A stretch of 64,000 nucleotides of DNA from Desulfocurvus sp. (GCA_020692325.1 JAIMKR010000011.1:1-64000), one strand, 5' to 3'; counted from the first letter of the stretch, positions 8,201 through 16,091 are shown. The notes: generated by a model from the letters alone, not told the origin. Translations and numbers: made by a program.

Positions 8201-9393
8201 ACCTGAAATCCATCATCGACGGCGTGCCCGAGCTGAGCCAGCGCATGGTGGCCGACGCGGCCGGCATGAGCCCTGCGGGCTTCTGCCAGCTCATCAACCG
8301 CGGCGCGTGGCCCAAGCGCGCGGGCATGGGCGAAATCCGCGAGCGCATCGTGGACTTTCTGCTGGCCCACGGTGTGCCCCGCGAGCAAAAGCGCGACGCC
8401 TTCGTGCGCGCCGGCGTCCGCAAGAGTGAAACCAACTACAGCCACCAGGCCGTCCGCGCGGCCGCAGAACCCAAGGAGGAGGAGCACCTTATGTTGTTGA
8501 GACGACAGGGACTTTTTCCGGAGACCAAGCGCCACTTCAAGCTGGCGCGCAATCCCTTCCAGAACGACGTTCAGGACACGACCGACGTGTTCATGAGCGC
8601 GGACATCCGCTACGTGCGCGAGGCCATGTACGCCACGGCGCGCCACGGCGGGCTCATGGCCGTGGCCGGAGAGAGCGGCAGCGGCAAGACGATCCTGCGC
8701 CGCGACCTGCTGGACCGGCTGGCGCGCGAAGGCAAGCCGGTGCTGGTCATCGAGCCCTACGTGCTGGGCATGGAAGACTCGGAAAACAAGGGCAAGACCT
8801 TGCGCAGCACGCACATCGCCGAATCCATCCTGCGCACGGTGGCGCCGCTGGAGACCGTGGCAGCCAGCCCGGAGGCGCGCTTCCGCCAAGTTCACTGCGT
8901 GCTCACGGAGAGCAAACGCGCGGGCAACACACACGTTCTCATCATCGAGGAGGCGCACGATCTCTCCACCCCGCTGCTCAAGCATCTCAAGCGCTACATC
9001 GAGCTGACCGACGGCTTGGCCTCGCTCATCGGCATCCTGCTCATCGGCCAGACCGAGCTCAAATCCAAGCTCTCCGAGAGCAACTACCAGGTGCGCGAGG
9101 TGGTGCAGCGCTGCGAACTGGTGGAGCTGCCGCCTCTGCGCGGCGACGACCTGACCGCCTACCTGCGCTTCAAGTTCGAGCGCGTTGGGGCCGAGCTGGG
9201 CATGGTCATCACCGGGGACGGCGTGGAGGCTCTGCGCGAGCGGCTGACGGTCGCCGGCGCGGGCCAGCGCGGCCGCAGCGGCGTGAGCCTGTGCTACCCG
9301 CTGGCCGTGGGCAACTTCGTCATCGCCGCGCTCAACACGGCCGCCGAGATCGGCGCACCCGTGGTCAACGCCGACGTCATCCGGTTCGTCTAA
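8194..9393 (+). CDS. MuB-like ATP-dependent target-DNA activator
   Basis: The 399-residue protein is intact. It has an N-terminal Cro-like HTH (residues about 10-40, AAGMSPAGFCQLINRGAWPK), then an AAA-type ATPase with Walker A GESGSGKT (159-166), Walker B HVLIIEEAHD (247-256), and a C-terminal segment typical of MuB/ExeA-like ATPases. In Mu, MuB polymerises on target DNA, delivers it to MuA, and gives target immunity. The start overlaps the transposase stop by 7 bases, showing the usual A-B coupling. Since MuA is broken, the protein would have no partner unless another related phage supplies one. Confidence 0.9.
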   Translation: MLNLKSIIDGVPELSQRMVADAAGMSPAGFCQLINRGAWPKRAGMGEIRERIVDFLLAHGVPREQKRDAFVRAGVRKSETNYSHQAVRAAAEPKEEEHLMLLRRQGLFPETKRHFKLARNPFQNDVQDTTDVFMSADIRYVREAMYATARHGGLMAVAGESGSGKTILRRDLLDRLAREGKPVLVIEPYVLGMEDSENKGKTLRSTHIAESILRTVAPLETVAASPEARFRQVHCVLTESKRAGNTHVLIIEEAHDLSTPLLKHLKRYIELTDGLASLIGILLIGQTELKSKLSESNYQVREVVQRCELVELPPLRGDDLTAYLRFKFERVGAELGMVITGDGVEALRERLTVAGAGQRGRSGVSLCYPLAVGNFVIAALNTAAEIGAPVVNADVIRFV

Positions 9394-9422
9394 CCCGAAC
9401 AACCCGAAAGGAGGAGACCACC

Positions 9423-9620
9423 ATGCTCGCAAGCAAGATCCGCAACGCCCGCAAGGCCCTTTCCGCTCTGGGCGGCAAAGTGAGCGATGACGTCTGGGCC
9501 GCCATCAAGTGCATCCAGAACGAGCTGGATGACGCCGGGGACCAAGCTGAGGAAATGGAGCGCAACTGGCCGGTGCCCGGAGAGCCGGCCGCAACCGCCC
9601 CGGCCACGGCCCGGGCGTAA
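9423..9620 (+). CDS. Small phage protein, unknown
   Basis: This 65-residue product starts at an ATG preceded by a strong AAAGGAGGAG site. It is mostly helical (IRNARKALSALGGKVSDDVW, then IQNELDDAGDQAEEMERNW) with a Pro/Ala-rich tail. It lies in the run of small genes between MuB and DUF3164. No family is recognised. Confidence 0.6.
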   Translation: MLASKIRNARKALSALGGKVSDDVWAAIKCIQNELDDAGDQAEEMERNWPVPGEPAATAPATARA

Positions 9621-9629
9621 GGAGCTGTC

Positions 9630-10225
9630 ATGGAAGGCTACATGGAGAACGCCCAAGGGCACCAGGTGCCCGTCGAGCAGGTGAAGGAAATCGACAAGCT
9701 CCAGGACGAGCTGGTCATGGAGGCTGCGGCCAAGGTCAAGAGCATGAAGGCCGCGCTTACCGACCTCAGGCCACTCTGATGAACGACGTGGGGGCTTTCA
9801 TCACCATCTCGGCCGAGAAGTACGAGGTCAAGGTGGGAGGCGACAAGGGCAACGTCAGCCTGCTTTCCTTCGACGGGCGCTACAAGATCGTCCGCCAGAT
9901 TGCCGAGGACATCACCTTCGGCGAGCAGCTGCAGGCGGCCAGGGCTCTCATCGACGAATGCCTGAAGGACTGGACCGAGGGCGCACGCAGCGAGCTGCGC
10001 GCCATCGTCGACCAGGCCTTCGAGATGGACAAGCGGGGCAACATCTCGACAACGCGCATCCTCGGCCTGCGCCGCCTGGACATCACGGATGGCCGCTGGC
10101 AGCGCGCAATGCAAGCCATCGGCGACAGCATCCAAATCACGGGCACCAAACCCTACGTGCGCGTGTACGAGCGCAACGACAAGGGCGCTTACACCGCCAT
10201 CCCGCTGGATATGGCAGCTCTCTAA
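9630..10225 (+). pseudogene. DUF3164 phage protein, frameshifted
   Basis: The first 49 codons (MEGYMENAQGHQVPVEQVKE, then IDKLQDELVMEAAAKVKSMK) are the normal DUF3164 N-terminus. They run into a stop at 9777-9779, after FRAME-changing sequence near 9,767. One base, probably a G in AGGCCACTC, has been lost. Restoring it joins AALTDLRATLMNDVGAF to the rest of the domain (FDGRYKIVRQIAEDITFGEQ, GNISTTRILGLRRLDI), which ends at 10225. DUF3164 proteins of about 200 residues sit next to MuB in many transposable phages; their role is unknown. The second part could be read alone from the ATG at 9779, so an automatic caller would report a shorter intact gene. Confidence 0.85.
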
Positions 10226-10250
10226 CTTGGCAACCGGAGGAGAGAAACCC

Positions 10251-10532
10251 ATGACCGAGACCACCGCATACTGTTGGCGCAGCGGGCTGATCGGCTTCGG
10301 CGAGACGGCGCCCGAAGGGACGCTGCCCATCGCCACGGGACCGGAAAAAAAGCTGCGCGCCATAGTGGACGTTTTGGCCACGCATTGCTGGGACAACCGC
10401 TCCCTCAAGGTCGGCGGCATCGCCACGGCCCTGGACAACAACGAAGCCTTCAAGGCCCTAGATTGGTTCACAAAGGAAGTGAAGCAGCGGCTGGCGGAGA
10501 CGCAGCGGGAGGTGCCCCATGCCGATGCGTAG
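10251..10532 (+). CDS. Small Mu-like phage protein, possible host-nuclease-inhibitor family
   Basis: The start is the ATG at 10251 after a GGAGGAGAG site. The 93-residue product has the pattern YCWRSGLIGFGETAPEGTLP, then IATGPEKKLRAIVDVLATHC. Small proteins of this pattern occur in Mu-like phages and are sometimes annotated as host nuclease inhibitors; I recall that annotation but cannot verify it here. It is intact and has no membrane segment or signal peptide. Confidence 0.6.
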   Translation: MTETTAYCWRSGLIGFGETAPEGTLPIATGPEKKLRAIVDVLATHCWDNRSLKVGGIATALDNNEAFKALDWFTKEVKQRLAETQREVPHADA

Positions 10533-10629
10533 GCCCGCCGTCGCCCTCGGCGTCGACGCGGCGGACGCCAAGGGACTGCTCGACGAACTGCACACCCGGG
10601 ACGCCGACCTCGCGGCCGTTGCCCACTAA
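10519..10629 (+). CDS. Possible 36-residue phage peptide
   Basis: The frame from the ATG at 10519 encodes MPMRRPAVALGVDAADAKGL and a short Asp/Ala-rich tail. It overlaps the previous gene by 14 bases and has a GGGAGG site upstream. It fills the gap before the HU gene. Nothing beyond length and spacing supports it. Confidence 0.35.
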   Translation: MPMRRPAVALGVDAADAKGLLDELHTRDADLAAVAH

Positions 10630-10645
10630 TCAAAAGGAGAGCGTC

Positions 10646-10921
10646 ATGACCAAGAAGAAACTCATCGACAGCGTCAGCGAGGAATGCGGAGTGGGCAAGG
10701 CCACCGTGGAGCGCGTGCTGGACGGGCTGGGCGGCGTGACCGCGGCCGAACTGCTGGGAGGCGGCGGGGTGCTCTTGCCCGGTCTGGGCAAGCTCAAGGC
10801 CGAGGAGCGCAAGGCGCGCATGGGCCGCAACCCGCGCGACGGCAAGCCCGTGCGGATTCCCGCGCGCACCGTGGTCAAGTTCGCGGCCGGTAAGGAACTC
10901 AAGAATGCGCTGCGGGGGTGA
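10646..10921 (+). CDS. HU/IHF-family DNA-binding protein
   Basis: This is an intact 91-residue histone-like protein. The C-terminal arm (GRNPRDGKPVRIPARTVVKF) and the end AAGKELKNAL are diagnostic for the HU/IHF family; the N-terminus MTKKKLIDSVSEECGVGKAT gives the helical dimerisation part. Mu transposition requires host HU and IHF, and many Mu-like phages of this group carry their own HU. The start follows an AAAAGGAGAG site. Confidence 0.9.
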   Translation: MTKKKLIDSVSEECGVGKATVERVLDGLGGVTAAELLGGGGVLLPGLGKLKAEERKARMGRNPRDGKPVRIPARTVVKFAAGKELKNALRG

Positions 10922-10930
10922 GGAACGGAC

Positions 10931-11482
10931 ATGAGCAGAATTCAGTACCAACACTACATCGGCAAGGGGCCGGAGGCAGAGGCGCTCATCAAGGACGTCC
11001 AGAACCGCTACACGGTGTTCCTCAATGCGGTGGTGGCGTTTCAGAACGCAATGGGGTTCAGCGGAATATAGCAGAAAGAGTCATGTGTTGCGACGCGGGT
11101 CTGCGGTCCGACCTACGGCCATAAGCTGTCCAAAGAAGAGGAGACGGTCCTGGGCCTGAAGTACGAAGGCTGCGTCGGTGCCCTTTACGCTTATTCCCCA
11201 CACCTGAACACCAAGTCCGGGAAGGCACTCCAGGGGAAACTGGACGAGGTCAACAAGCTGGCAGTCGACCGTGTGCGCCGCATCGTCGAGGTCTCCGGTA
11301 TGTTCCATGAAGTTCTTATCGGCATGACGCTTGCGCGCTCGACGTGCGGATTCACGACGGAGGCGATCTTCATGCGGGTGCCCACGGGCGACAATGACCC
11401 GAGGAATGGGGGCATGCCGACGCCTCCACCATGGCTCATCCCCGTGAAGGAATCCAAGTTCCTGGCCGCGCGGGGAAAGTGA
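10931..11482 (+). pseudogene. Phage protein interrupted by an in-frame TAG
   Basis: From the ATG at 10931 the frame encodes MSRIQYQHYIGKGPEAEALI, then VFLNAVVAFQNAMGFSGI, and meets TAG at 11069-11071. The same frame continues without shift: QKESCVATRVCGPTYGHKLS, LGLKYEGCVGALYAYSPHLN, MFHEVLIGMTLARSTCGFTT and PPPWLIPVKESKFLAARGK, with a TGA ending at 11482. It is one gene of about 183 residues with a nonsense codon, not a 46-residue peptide plus non-coding DNA. The function is not recognised. Confidence 0.75.
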
Positions 11483-11564
11483 AGCGAAAACGCCCCCCGC
11501 TCTTGGGGGCGCGGGCGGGCGTGGTGGCCCGGCCCTGACGAGCAGCCCGAACAAGGAGAGGAAC

Positions 11565-12205
11565 ATGGATCTGGACCGTTTCATCATCGCCACCGAGGCC
11601 GAGCTGTACCGGCCGGCCACGATTCTCTGCGCCCGCGCCGGCCGCAAGCTCTACGAGCCCGAGTGCTCCCGTCTGGTGCTGACCGCCAACCAGTCCGAGC
11701 TTGCTGTCTGCCTCGGCTGCCCCCAGGGGCGCGCTGTGGCCGCCACGAGCCCGTGGCCGGCGGTCCACCCGACCGTGGTGGGCGTGGATACCGCCCCGGG
11801 TGAGGACAGGACTGCGGAGGTGCTCGTCGCTCAGCGCCCGAATGGCCGCCGTAAGATCATGTCCATGCGCGTCAAGCATCCGCGCCAGCAACGCGCGTCC
11901 AAGCCCGACAGGCCGTCCTGCCTATCGTCCAGGCCGCTCCGGCCGCGCCCGTCGCCTCCGGCCTCGCGCCGCATCTGCGCAAGCTGGCCGAGGCCCTGGT
12001 CGCGCTGACCACGGACGGTCGGCTGCGCGTGAGCATGCTGGACCTCATGCGCCGCCTGCGCGCGCCCAACTACGACGCCACGGCCTCCGTGGTGGCGGCG
12101 GCCGGGCTGCGGACCTCGCGCCTGCACGGCCTGGTGGAGACCGTCCTCATCGACCACAACGCGCGCCTGCTGCTCTCGCGCGCGGCGAGCGAGGTGCGGC
12201 AATGA
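11565..12205 (+). pseudogene. Phage protein of unknown function, probable frameshift
   Basis: The N-terminal part from the ATG at 11565 (after AAGGAGAG) has a cysteine-bearing segment: ILCARAGRKLYEPECSRLVL, then LAVCLGCPQG. Beyond residue about 105 this frame becomes Ser/Arg/Pro-rich. The coding signal moves to another frame near 11,895, where a clear helical domain appears (LAPHLRKLAEALVALTTDGR, then MLDLMRRLRAPNYDATASVV) and ends at the TGA at 12203-12205, overlapping the next ATG. One base is lost between. It may instead be two adjacent genes, the second starting at ATG 11859; either way one frame is broken. Confidence 0.55.
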
Positions 12206-12396
12206 GCGGCTATGGCGCCTACATCTATGAGGGCGTTCTGCGCGGCCGCTCGGACAAGGCGATCCTCGTCGATTTCGGCGACGACGAATACTGGCTGCCC
12301 GTCAGCGTGATCGGCGCGTTCGACGACGTCGAGATCGGCCAGGCGCTGCGGCTCGAAATCCCCGAGTGGCTTCTGGACGCCCGGGGCATCTCCTAG
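12202..12396 (+). CDS. Small phage protein, unknown
   Basis: This 64-residue product is coupled to the upstream frame by an ATGA overlap. It reads as a small beta-rich domain (GAYIYEGVLRGRSDKAILVD, then YWLPVSVIGAFDDVEIGQAL). It is acidic and has no membrane segment. The overlapping start supports both this gene and the corrected upstream reading. Confidence 0.6.
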   Translation: MSGYGAYIYEGVLRGRSDKAILVDFGDDEYWLPVSVIGAFDDVEIGQALRLEIPEWLLDARGIS

Positions 12397-12405
12397 GAGG
12401 CAGTG

Positions 12406-12780
12406 ATGGCGAAACGGTTCGTCTACGACGCCACGGCGGAGGCCGTGCGCGACCAGGCCCACGCGGATCAGGCCGTGACGTTTGGCTGGTTTCATATCCC
12501 GCGCCCACGCCGGTCGGCCGTGGTCGACGCGGCCGGCGAGGCGTGCGCCCAGGCCCTCAACGCGGCCCTCGCGGCGGCGGCCGCCGGCCAAGCGCTGTCG
12601 GCACCAATGGCGGACTCGCGCTATACCATCCAGCGCGGGCGCTACGGCAACGTGCGCATCCAGGAGGATTGCCTCCCCGTGGCGTGGATCGCCCGCAGGG
12701 ACAAATCCGCGCAGGGCGAAATCGCGGCGCTGCGCATGGCCGAGGTCTGCGCCCAGGCGCTCAACAACCTGCAATTGTAG
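12406..12780 (+). CDS. Phage protein of unknown function
   Basis: The ATG at 12406 has an AGGAGG site 5 bases upstream; a GTG at 12403 is too close to that site. The 124-residue product ends in a recognisable small module, VRIQEDCLPVAWIARRDKSA then EVCAQALNNLQL, resembling the conserved C-terminus of short phage proteins that sit upstream of gp16. The first half is Ala-rich and less typical. Confidence 0.6.
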   Translation: MAKRFVYDATAEAVRDQAHADQAVTFGWFHIPRPRRSAVVDAAGEACAQALNAALAAAAAGQALSAPMADSRYTIQRGRYGNVRIQEDCLPVAWIARRDKSAQGEIAALRMAEVCAQALNNLQL

Positions 12781-12792
12781 GAGGGGTGAGAC

Positions 12793-13245
12793 ATGGCCAC
12801 GCCCGCACGCGATCTGTCCCCGTACAAGCGCAAGCTCATCAAGCTCATTCACGTGGGCAAGCGCAGTCTCGCCCTTTCCGACGCGGACTACCGCGCCATG
12901 CTCCAGGCGCAGACCGGCCGGGAATCCTGCTCCGGCATGAGCATGAGCCAGCTTGAGGCGGTGGTGGAGCACCTACGCCGCCGAGGCTTCGATGCGCCGG
13001 AGCGTCCGGCCAAGCCTGCACGGGCCGGCCAAGCGCCTGGCGGACGATCCGCAATCCAAGCTCATCCGCCACCTGTGGCTCACGCTGCACTCCATGGGCG
13101 CCATCCGCGACAGCAGCGAGGCGGCCCTGGCCAGCTACGTCAAACGGCAGACCCAGGTGGAGAGCCTGGAGTGGCTCAACGGCTACCAGGCGTCCAGGGT
13201 CATCGAGGCGCCAAGGCCTGGATCCGCCGAGTGGAGGGCTCGTAA
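12793..13245 (+). pseudogene. Mu gp16-like (DUF1018) protein with two opposite indels
   Basis: The gene starts at 12793 with a normal gp16 N-terminus (LIKLIHVGKRSLALSDADYR, MLQAQTGRESCSGMS). At about 13,029 an extra base moves the coding signal forward one frame: KRLADDPQSKLIRHLWLTLH, AIRDSSEAALASYVKRQTQV, EWLNGYQASRVIE. Near 13,213 a lost base returns it to the first frame for the end, AKAWIRRVEGS and TAA. The original frame happens to stay open, so the apparent 150-residue product contains about 60 nonsense residues in the middle. gp16 precedes mor in Mu-like phages, as here. Confidence 0.85.
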
Positions 13246-13610
13246 TGGCGACGCCGCGCGAACTCGGCATGGAGCTGCTGTAAGACTTCGCGGACAAGCT
13301 CGCCCGCCAAGCCAAGCGGGATCTCGGCGTCAGCGAGACCAAGGCCAAAGCCTTCGCGCAGGAGGCGGCGGGCAGGCTGGCGGACGACTGGGGCGGACAG
13401 TCCGTCTACATCCCCATGGACATGGTGGGCCGGCGCAGCACGCGCAATGCGCAGATCTACCGCGAGTTCACCGGCGACAATCAGGCCGAACTCGCCCTCA
13501 AGTATGGTCTGTCCACGCAGTGCATCTACCGCATCGTCAAGGTGCAGCGCGAGCTGCGCATGCCCAAGCAAGCCTCTCTTCTCAATCTCGGGCAGCCCGA
13601 TCTCGCGTAG
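13245..13610 (+). pseudogene. Mor-type middle transcription activator with nonsense codon
   Basis: The ATG at 13245 overlaps the gp16 stop. After MATPRELGMELL an in-frame TAA (13281-13283) cuts translation; the frame then continues DFADKLARQAKRDLGVSETK, WGGQSVYIPMDM, RNAQIYREFTGDNQAELALK and the C-terminal HTH YGLSTQCIYRIVK, ending with a TAG at 13608-13610. This is the full architecture of Mor/Mu-C family activators, about 121 residues. In Mu, Mor turns on the middle promoter that leads to late genes. Here both the activator and everything it would activate are gone. Confidence 0.85.
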
Positions 13611-13615
13611 TTTTT

Positions 13616-13632
13616 GTTGCAGATAGTGCAAC
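13616..13632. promoter_or_regulatory. Dyad just after mor, possible Mor-binding site remnant
   Basis: A perfect inverted repeat GTTGCA-GATAG-TGCAAC starts 5 bases after the mor stop codon. In Mu the Mor-dependent middle promoter lies directly downstream of mor and Mor binds a short dyad there. The location fits; the identity is inference. Confidence 0.4.
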
Positions 13633-13771
13633 GCTGTTTCAATGGCGGCCGTCCCGATTCTTCCCGGATTGTCCCGCCAAGTCCCACTTATCGCGATCTC
13701 CCCATCCAGTTATCCTGACCGGGATCACCCTGGACCCTGCGTATGGGGGAACGCGGCTTTTATGACCGGGG

Positions 13772-13812
13772 GGCCAAGGGACCGGCTTGAAGCCCGAAAA
13801 ACCCCCTTGGCC
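13772..13812 (-). terminator. Hairpin downstream of tyrS
   Basis: A 9-bp perfect stem (GGCCAAGGG / CCCTTGGCC) encloses a second inner stem around CGGGCTTCAAGCCGG. It begins 45 bases past the tyrS stop on the minus strand. There is no T-run, so termination would be weak or Rho-assisted. It also marks the latest point at which host sequence must have resumed. Confidence 0.5.
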
Positions 13813-13857
13813 TGCGGAGCATGTTTCACACGCCACAATGTCGTGGCTGCGCCGCCG

Positions 13858-15144
13858 TTATCCCAGCCGGACGAGTCCGTAATTCTTTTTGCCTTTGCGC
13901 AGCACGAGGAATGCGCCGTGCGTGGCGTTGACCTCGCCGAAGAAGTCGTCCTCGCCGAGCTTGCGCGTGGCGTCGGTGATTTTTTCGCCGTCGAGGGAGA
14001 CCGCACCGGCCTGGATGTCCTTGCGGGCCTGTCCCTTGGACTGGCAGAGCCCGAGGTCCACGAGGATTTGCGGCAGGTCGGGCAGGGCGTCGAAGGCGTA
14101 TTCCGTGGACGGGGCGGACTCGAGCGCGGCGGCGAGGGTGGCGGGGTCGAGGGCGCGCATGTCGCCCTTGCCGAAGAGCGCCTCGGTGGCGGCGAGAACC
14201 TTGGCGAGTTCCTCCTCGCCGTGGACCATGATGGTGGTTTGGGCGGCGAGGGCCTTCTGGGCGGCGCGTTCCTGCGGGGCGCGGGCGAGTTCGTCGGCGA
14301 GGCCGTCGATTTCCTCCTGCCCGAGGAAGGTGAAGTACTTGAGGAACTTGATGACGTCGGCGTCGTCGGTGTTGATCCAGAATTGATAGAAGGCGTAGGG
14401 GCTGGTGAGAGCGGGGCTCATGAAGATGGCGCCCTTTTCGCTCTTGCCGAATTTCTTGCCCGAGGCGGTGGTGATGAGCGGGAAGGTGAGGGCGTAGGCC
14501 TCGTCGGCGGCCTTGCGGCGGATGAGCTCGCAGCCGGCGGTGATGTTGCCCCACTGGTCGCCGCCGCCGATTTGCAGCCGGCAGCCGTATTCCTTGTACA
14601 GGTGGTAGAAGTCGTACCCCTGCAAAATCATGTAGCTGAACTCGGTGTAGGAGATGCCGACCTCTTCGCGGTCGATGCGGCCCTTCACCGACTCTTTGCC
14701 GAGCATCCAATTGACTGTGAAATGTTTGCCCACATCGCGCAACAGCTCAATGGCGGACATGTTTTTGACCCAGTCGTAGTTGTTGACCACGGTGGGTGTG
14801 ACGTCGGTGTTGCGCCGCACGAAGGCCTCGATCTGCGCCCTGATGCGTTCCGCGCGCGCCTGCACGGCGTTTTGATCGGAGAGCTCGCGCTCCTTGTCCT
14901 TGCCGGAGGGGTCGCCGATGAGCCCCGTGGCCCCGCCGAGCAGGAAGAGAGGCTTGTGCCCGGCGCGCAACATGCGCACCAGCGAGAGCAGCGGCACCAG
15001 ATTGCCGATGTGCAGGCTTTCGGCCGTGGGGTCGAAGCCGCAGTACATGGTCTGGTCCGGGGTATCGAGATATTTGCGCAGGCCGTCCGCATCGGAGACC
15101 TGATTGATGAGTCCGCGCCAGGAAAATTCGTCGAAAATATTCAT
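13858..15144 (-). CDS. tyrS: Tyrosyl-tRNA synthetase
   Basis: This class I enzyme charges tRNA-Tyr with tyrosine. The 428-residue length is typical of the bacterial TyrS. Visible signatures are the tyrosine-pocket start (YCGFDPTAESLHIGNLVPLL) with the HIGN form of the HIGH motif near residue 45, the KFGKS form of KMSKS near 230, and a C-terminal S4 RNA-binding domain (LCQSKGQARKDIQAGAVSLD). The gene follows ymdB by 12 bases, so the two form an operon. Nothing is missing. Confidence 0.97.
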   Translation of the reverse strand: MNIFDEFSWRGLINQVSDADGLRKYLDTPDQTMYCGFDPTAESLHIGNLVPLLSLVRMLRAGHKPLFLLGGATGLIGDPSGKDKERELSDQNAVQARAERIRAQIEAFVRRNTDVTPTVVNNYDWVKNMSAIELLRDVGKHFTVNWMLGKESVKGRIDREEVGISYTEFSYMILQGYDFYHLYKEYGCRLQIGGGDQWGNITAGCELIRRKAADEAYALTFPLITTASGKKFGKSEKGAIFMSPALTSPYAFYQFWINTDDADVIKFLKYFTFLGQEEIDGLADELARAPQERAAQKALAAQTTIMVHGEEELAKVLAATEALFGKGDMRALDPATLAAALESAPSTEYAFDALPDLPQILVDLGLCQSKGQARKDIQAGAVSLDGEKITDATRKLGEDDFFGEVNATHGAFLVLRKGKKNYGLVRLG

Positions 15145-15156
15145 GGGTGCTCCCTG

Positions 15157-15948
15157 TCAGTCCACATTTCTTCGCCAGGCGGAAATCGCCTCCGCCCGGC
15201 CCGTTTCGTCGTTGATGTCGATGACGGCGCCGTTGAGGGCAACGGGGCCATCGGCCACTGCAAAGCGTTCGGGCGCGGCGGTGAGGAATTTGCGCAGGAT
15301 CGGGGCCACGCTCATGCCCAGGCAGGAGTCCAGGGGGCCGCACATGCCCAGGTCCGTCATGAACGCCGTGCCCTTGTGCAGCAGCCGCGCGTCGTTGGTT
15401 TGAATGTGCGTGTGCGTGCCGACCAGCGCCGAGACGCGGCCGTCCACATACCAGCCCAGGCCGCACTTCTCGCTCGTGGCCTCGGCGTGGAAGTCGATGA
15501 GGCGGATTTTGACGTCCGGCTCCTCCGCGTCCAGCTGGGTCAGCAGGGCGTCCGCCGCGCGAAAGGGGCAATCGATGGCCGTCATGTAGGTACGGCCCAT
15601 GAGGTTCAGCACCGCCACCGGCGGCAGCCCCTCCTTGCGCACCACATGCACGCCCCGCCCAGGAAGCCCTGGCGGAAAGTTTGCTGGTCGGATGAGCCGC
15701 TGTTCGCGCGCCATGTACGACGGCATATCCTTGAATTTCCAAATATGATTGCCGCCGGTGAGGAGATCCAGGCCCGCGTTCAGCAGTTCCTTGGCCCCCT
15801 CGGCCGAGAGCCCCAGCCCGCCCGAGGCGTTTTCCGCGTTGGCGAACAGAAGGTCCGCCCCCGTTTCCGCCCGCAGCTCCGCCAAGTGCTTCTTCACCGC
15901 CGTCCGGCCCGGCCGGCCCACTATGTCGCCCAAAAACAGAATGCGCAT
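15157..15948 (-). CDS. ymdB: YmdB-family metallophosphoesterase
   Basis: The 263-residue protein is a calcineurin-like phosphoesterase of the YmdB/TIGR00282 family. Metal-ligand motifs are GDIVGRPGR near the start, NAENASGG, GGNHIWKF, DFHAEATSEK and GTHTHIQTND. In Bacillus the homologue hydrolyses 2',3'-cyclic nucleotides and affects gene expression. In many bacteria ymdB lies beside rny; here the two are separated only by the bacterioferritin gene and an intergenic repeat zone, which agrees with that linkage. It is cytosolic, with no signal peptide. Confidence 0.93.
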   Translation of the reverse strand: MRILFLGDIVGRPGRTAVKKHLAELRAETGADLLFANAENASGGLGLSAEGAKELLNAGLDLLTGGNHIWKFKDMPSYMAREQRLIRPANFPPGLPGRGVHVVRKEGLPPVAVLNLMGRTYMTAIDCPFRAADALLTQLDAEEPDVKIRLIDFHAEATSEKCGLGWYVDGRVSALVGTHTHIQTNDARLLHKGTAFMTDLGMCGPLDSCLGMSVAPILRKFLTAAPERFAVADGPVALNGAVIDINDETGRAEAISAWRRNVD

Positions 15949-16048
15949 CCCGTTAGCTTACCCGAGGCCCGCGCAATGGGCAATCCCCGGTGGGCGTCGG
16001 CGGGAAGTGGAAGAACGTGGTGGATTGTGCGACCAGGAGATGAAGAGA

Positions 16049-16091
16049 ACCGGGGGGAGAACCTTTCCGCTGGAAAGGTTCTCCCCCCGGT
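16049..16091. repeat. Perfect 20-bp inverted repeat with 3-base loop
   Basis: The arm ACCGGGGGGAGAACCTTTCC (16049-16068) is followed by GCT and its exact complement (16072-16091), then a C-rich run and TTCCAAAGGCTTTTAT. Elements with this gttctcccccc / ccttccaaa.gcttttat layout recur between genes in Desulfovibrio genomes as I recall them. It is probably a member of such a dispersed intergenic family and could act as a transcription stop for ymdB-side transcripts. Confidence 0.75.

Larger units (their letters stand above)
1..13650. mobile_element. Degenerate Mu-like prophage, early region only
   Basis: The block holds the early-region order of transposable phages: a minus-strand CI/LexA-type repressor, then plus-strand small HTH genes, MuA, MuB, DUF3164, HU, gp16 and Mor. 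Nothing resembling lysis, portal, head or tail genes follows, and the host tyrS transcript ends about 160 bases beyond Mor. At least nine single-base lesions hit the phage genes, while I saw none in the roughly 50 kb of core genes to the right. The right edge lies between 13,633 and about 13,770. The left edge is not seen: I could not recognise a terminal TG/CA end or the 5-bp target duplication, and it may lie outside the window, so both limits given here are approximate. Confidence 0.85.

Noticed and set aside
4230-13610. TAG-recoding by the phage as an explanation for in-frame stops
   Set aside because: Several genes in the same block end in TAG, one in-frame stop is TAA, and frameshifts are as frequent as stops. 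Decay explains all of them.
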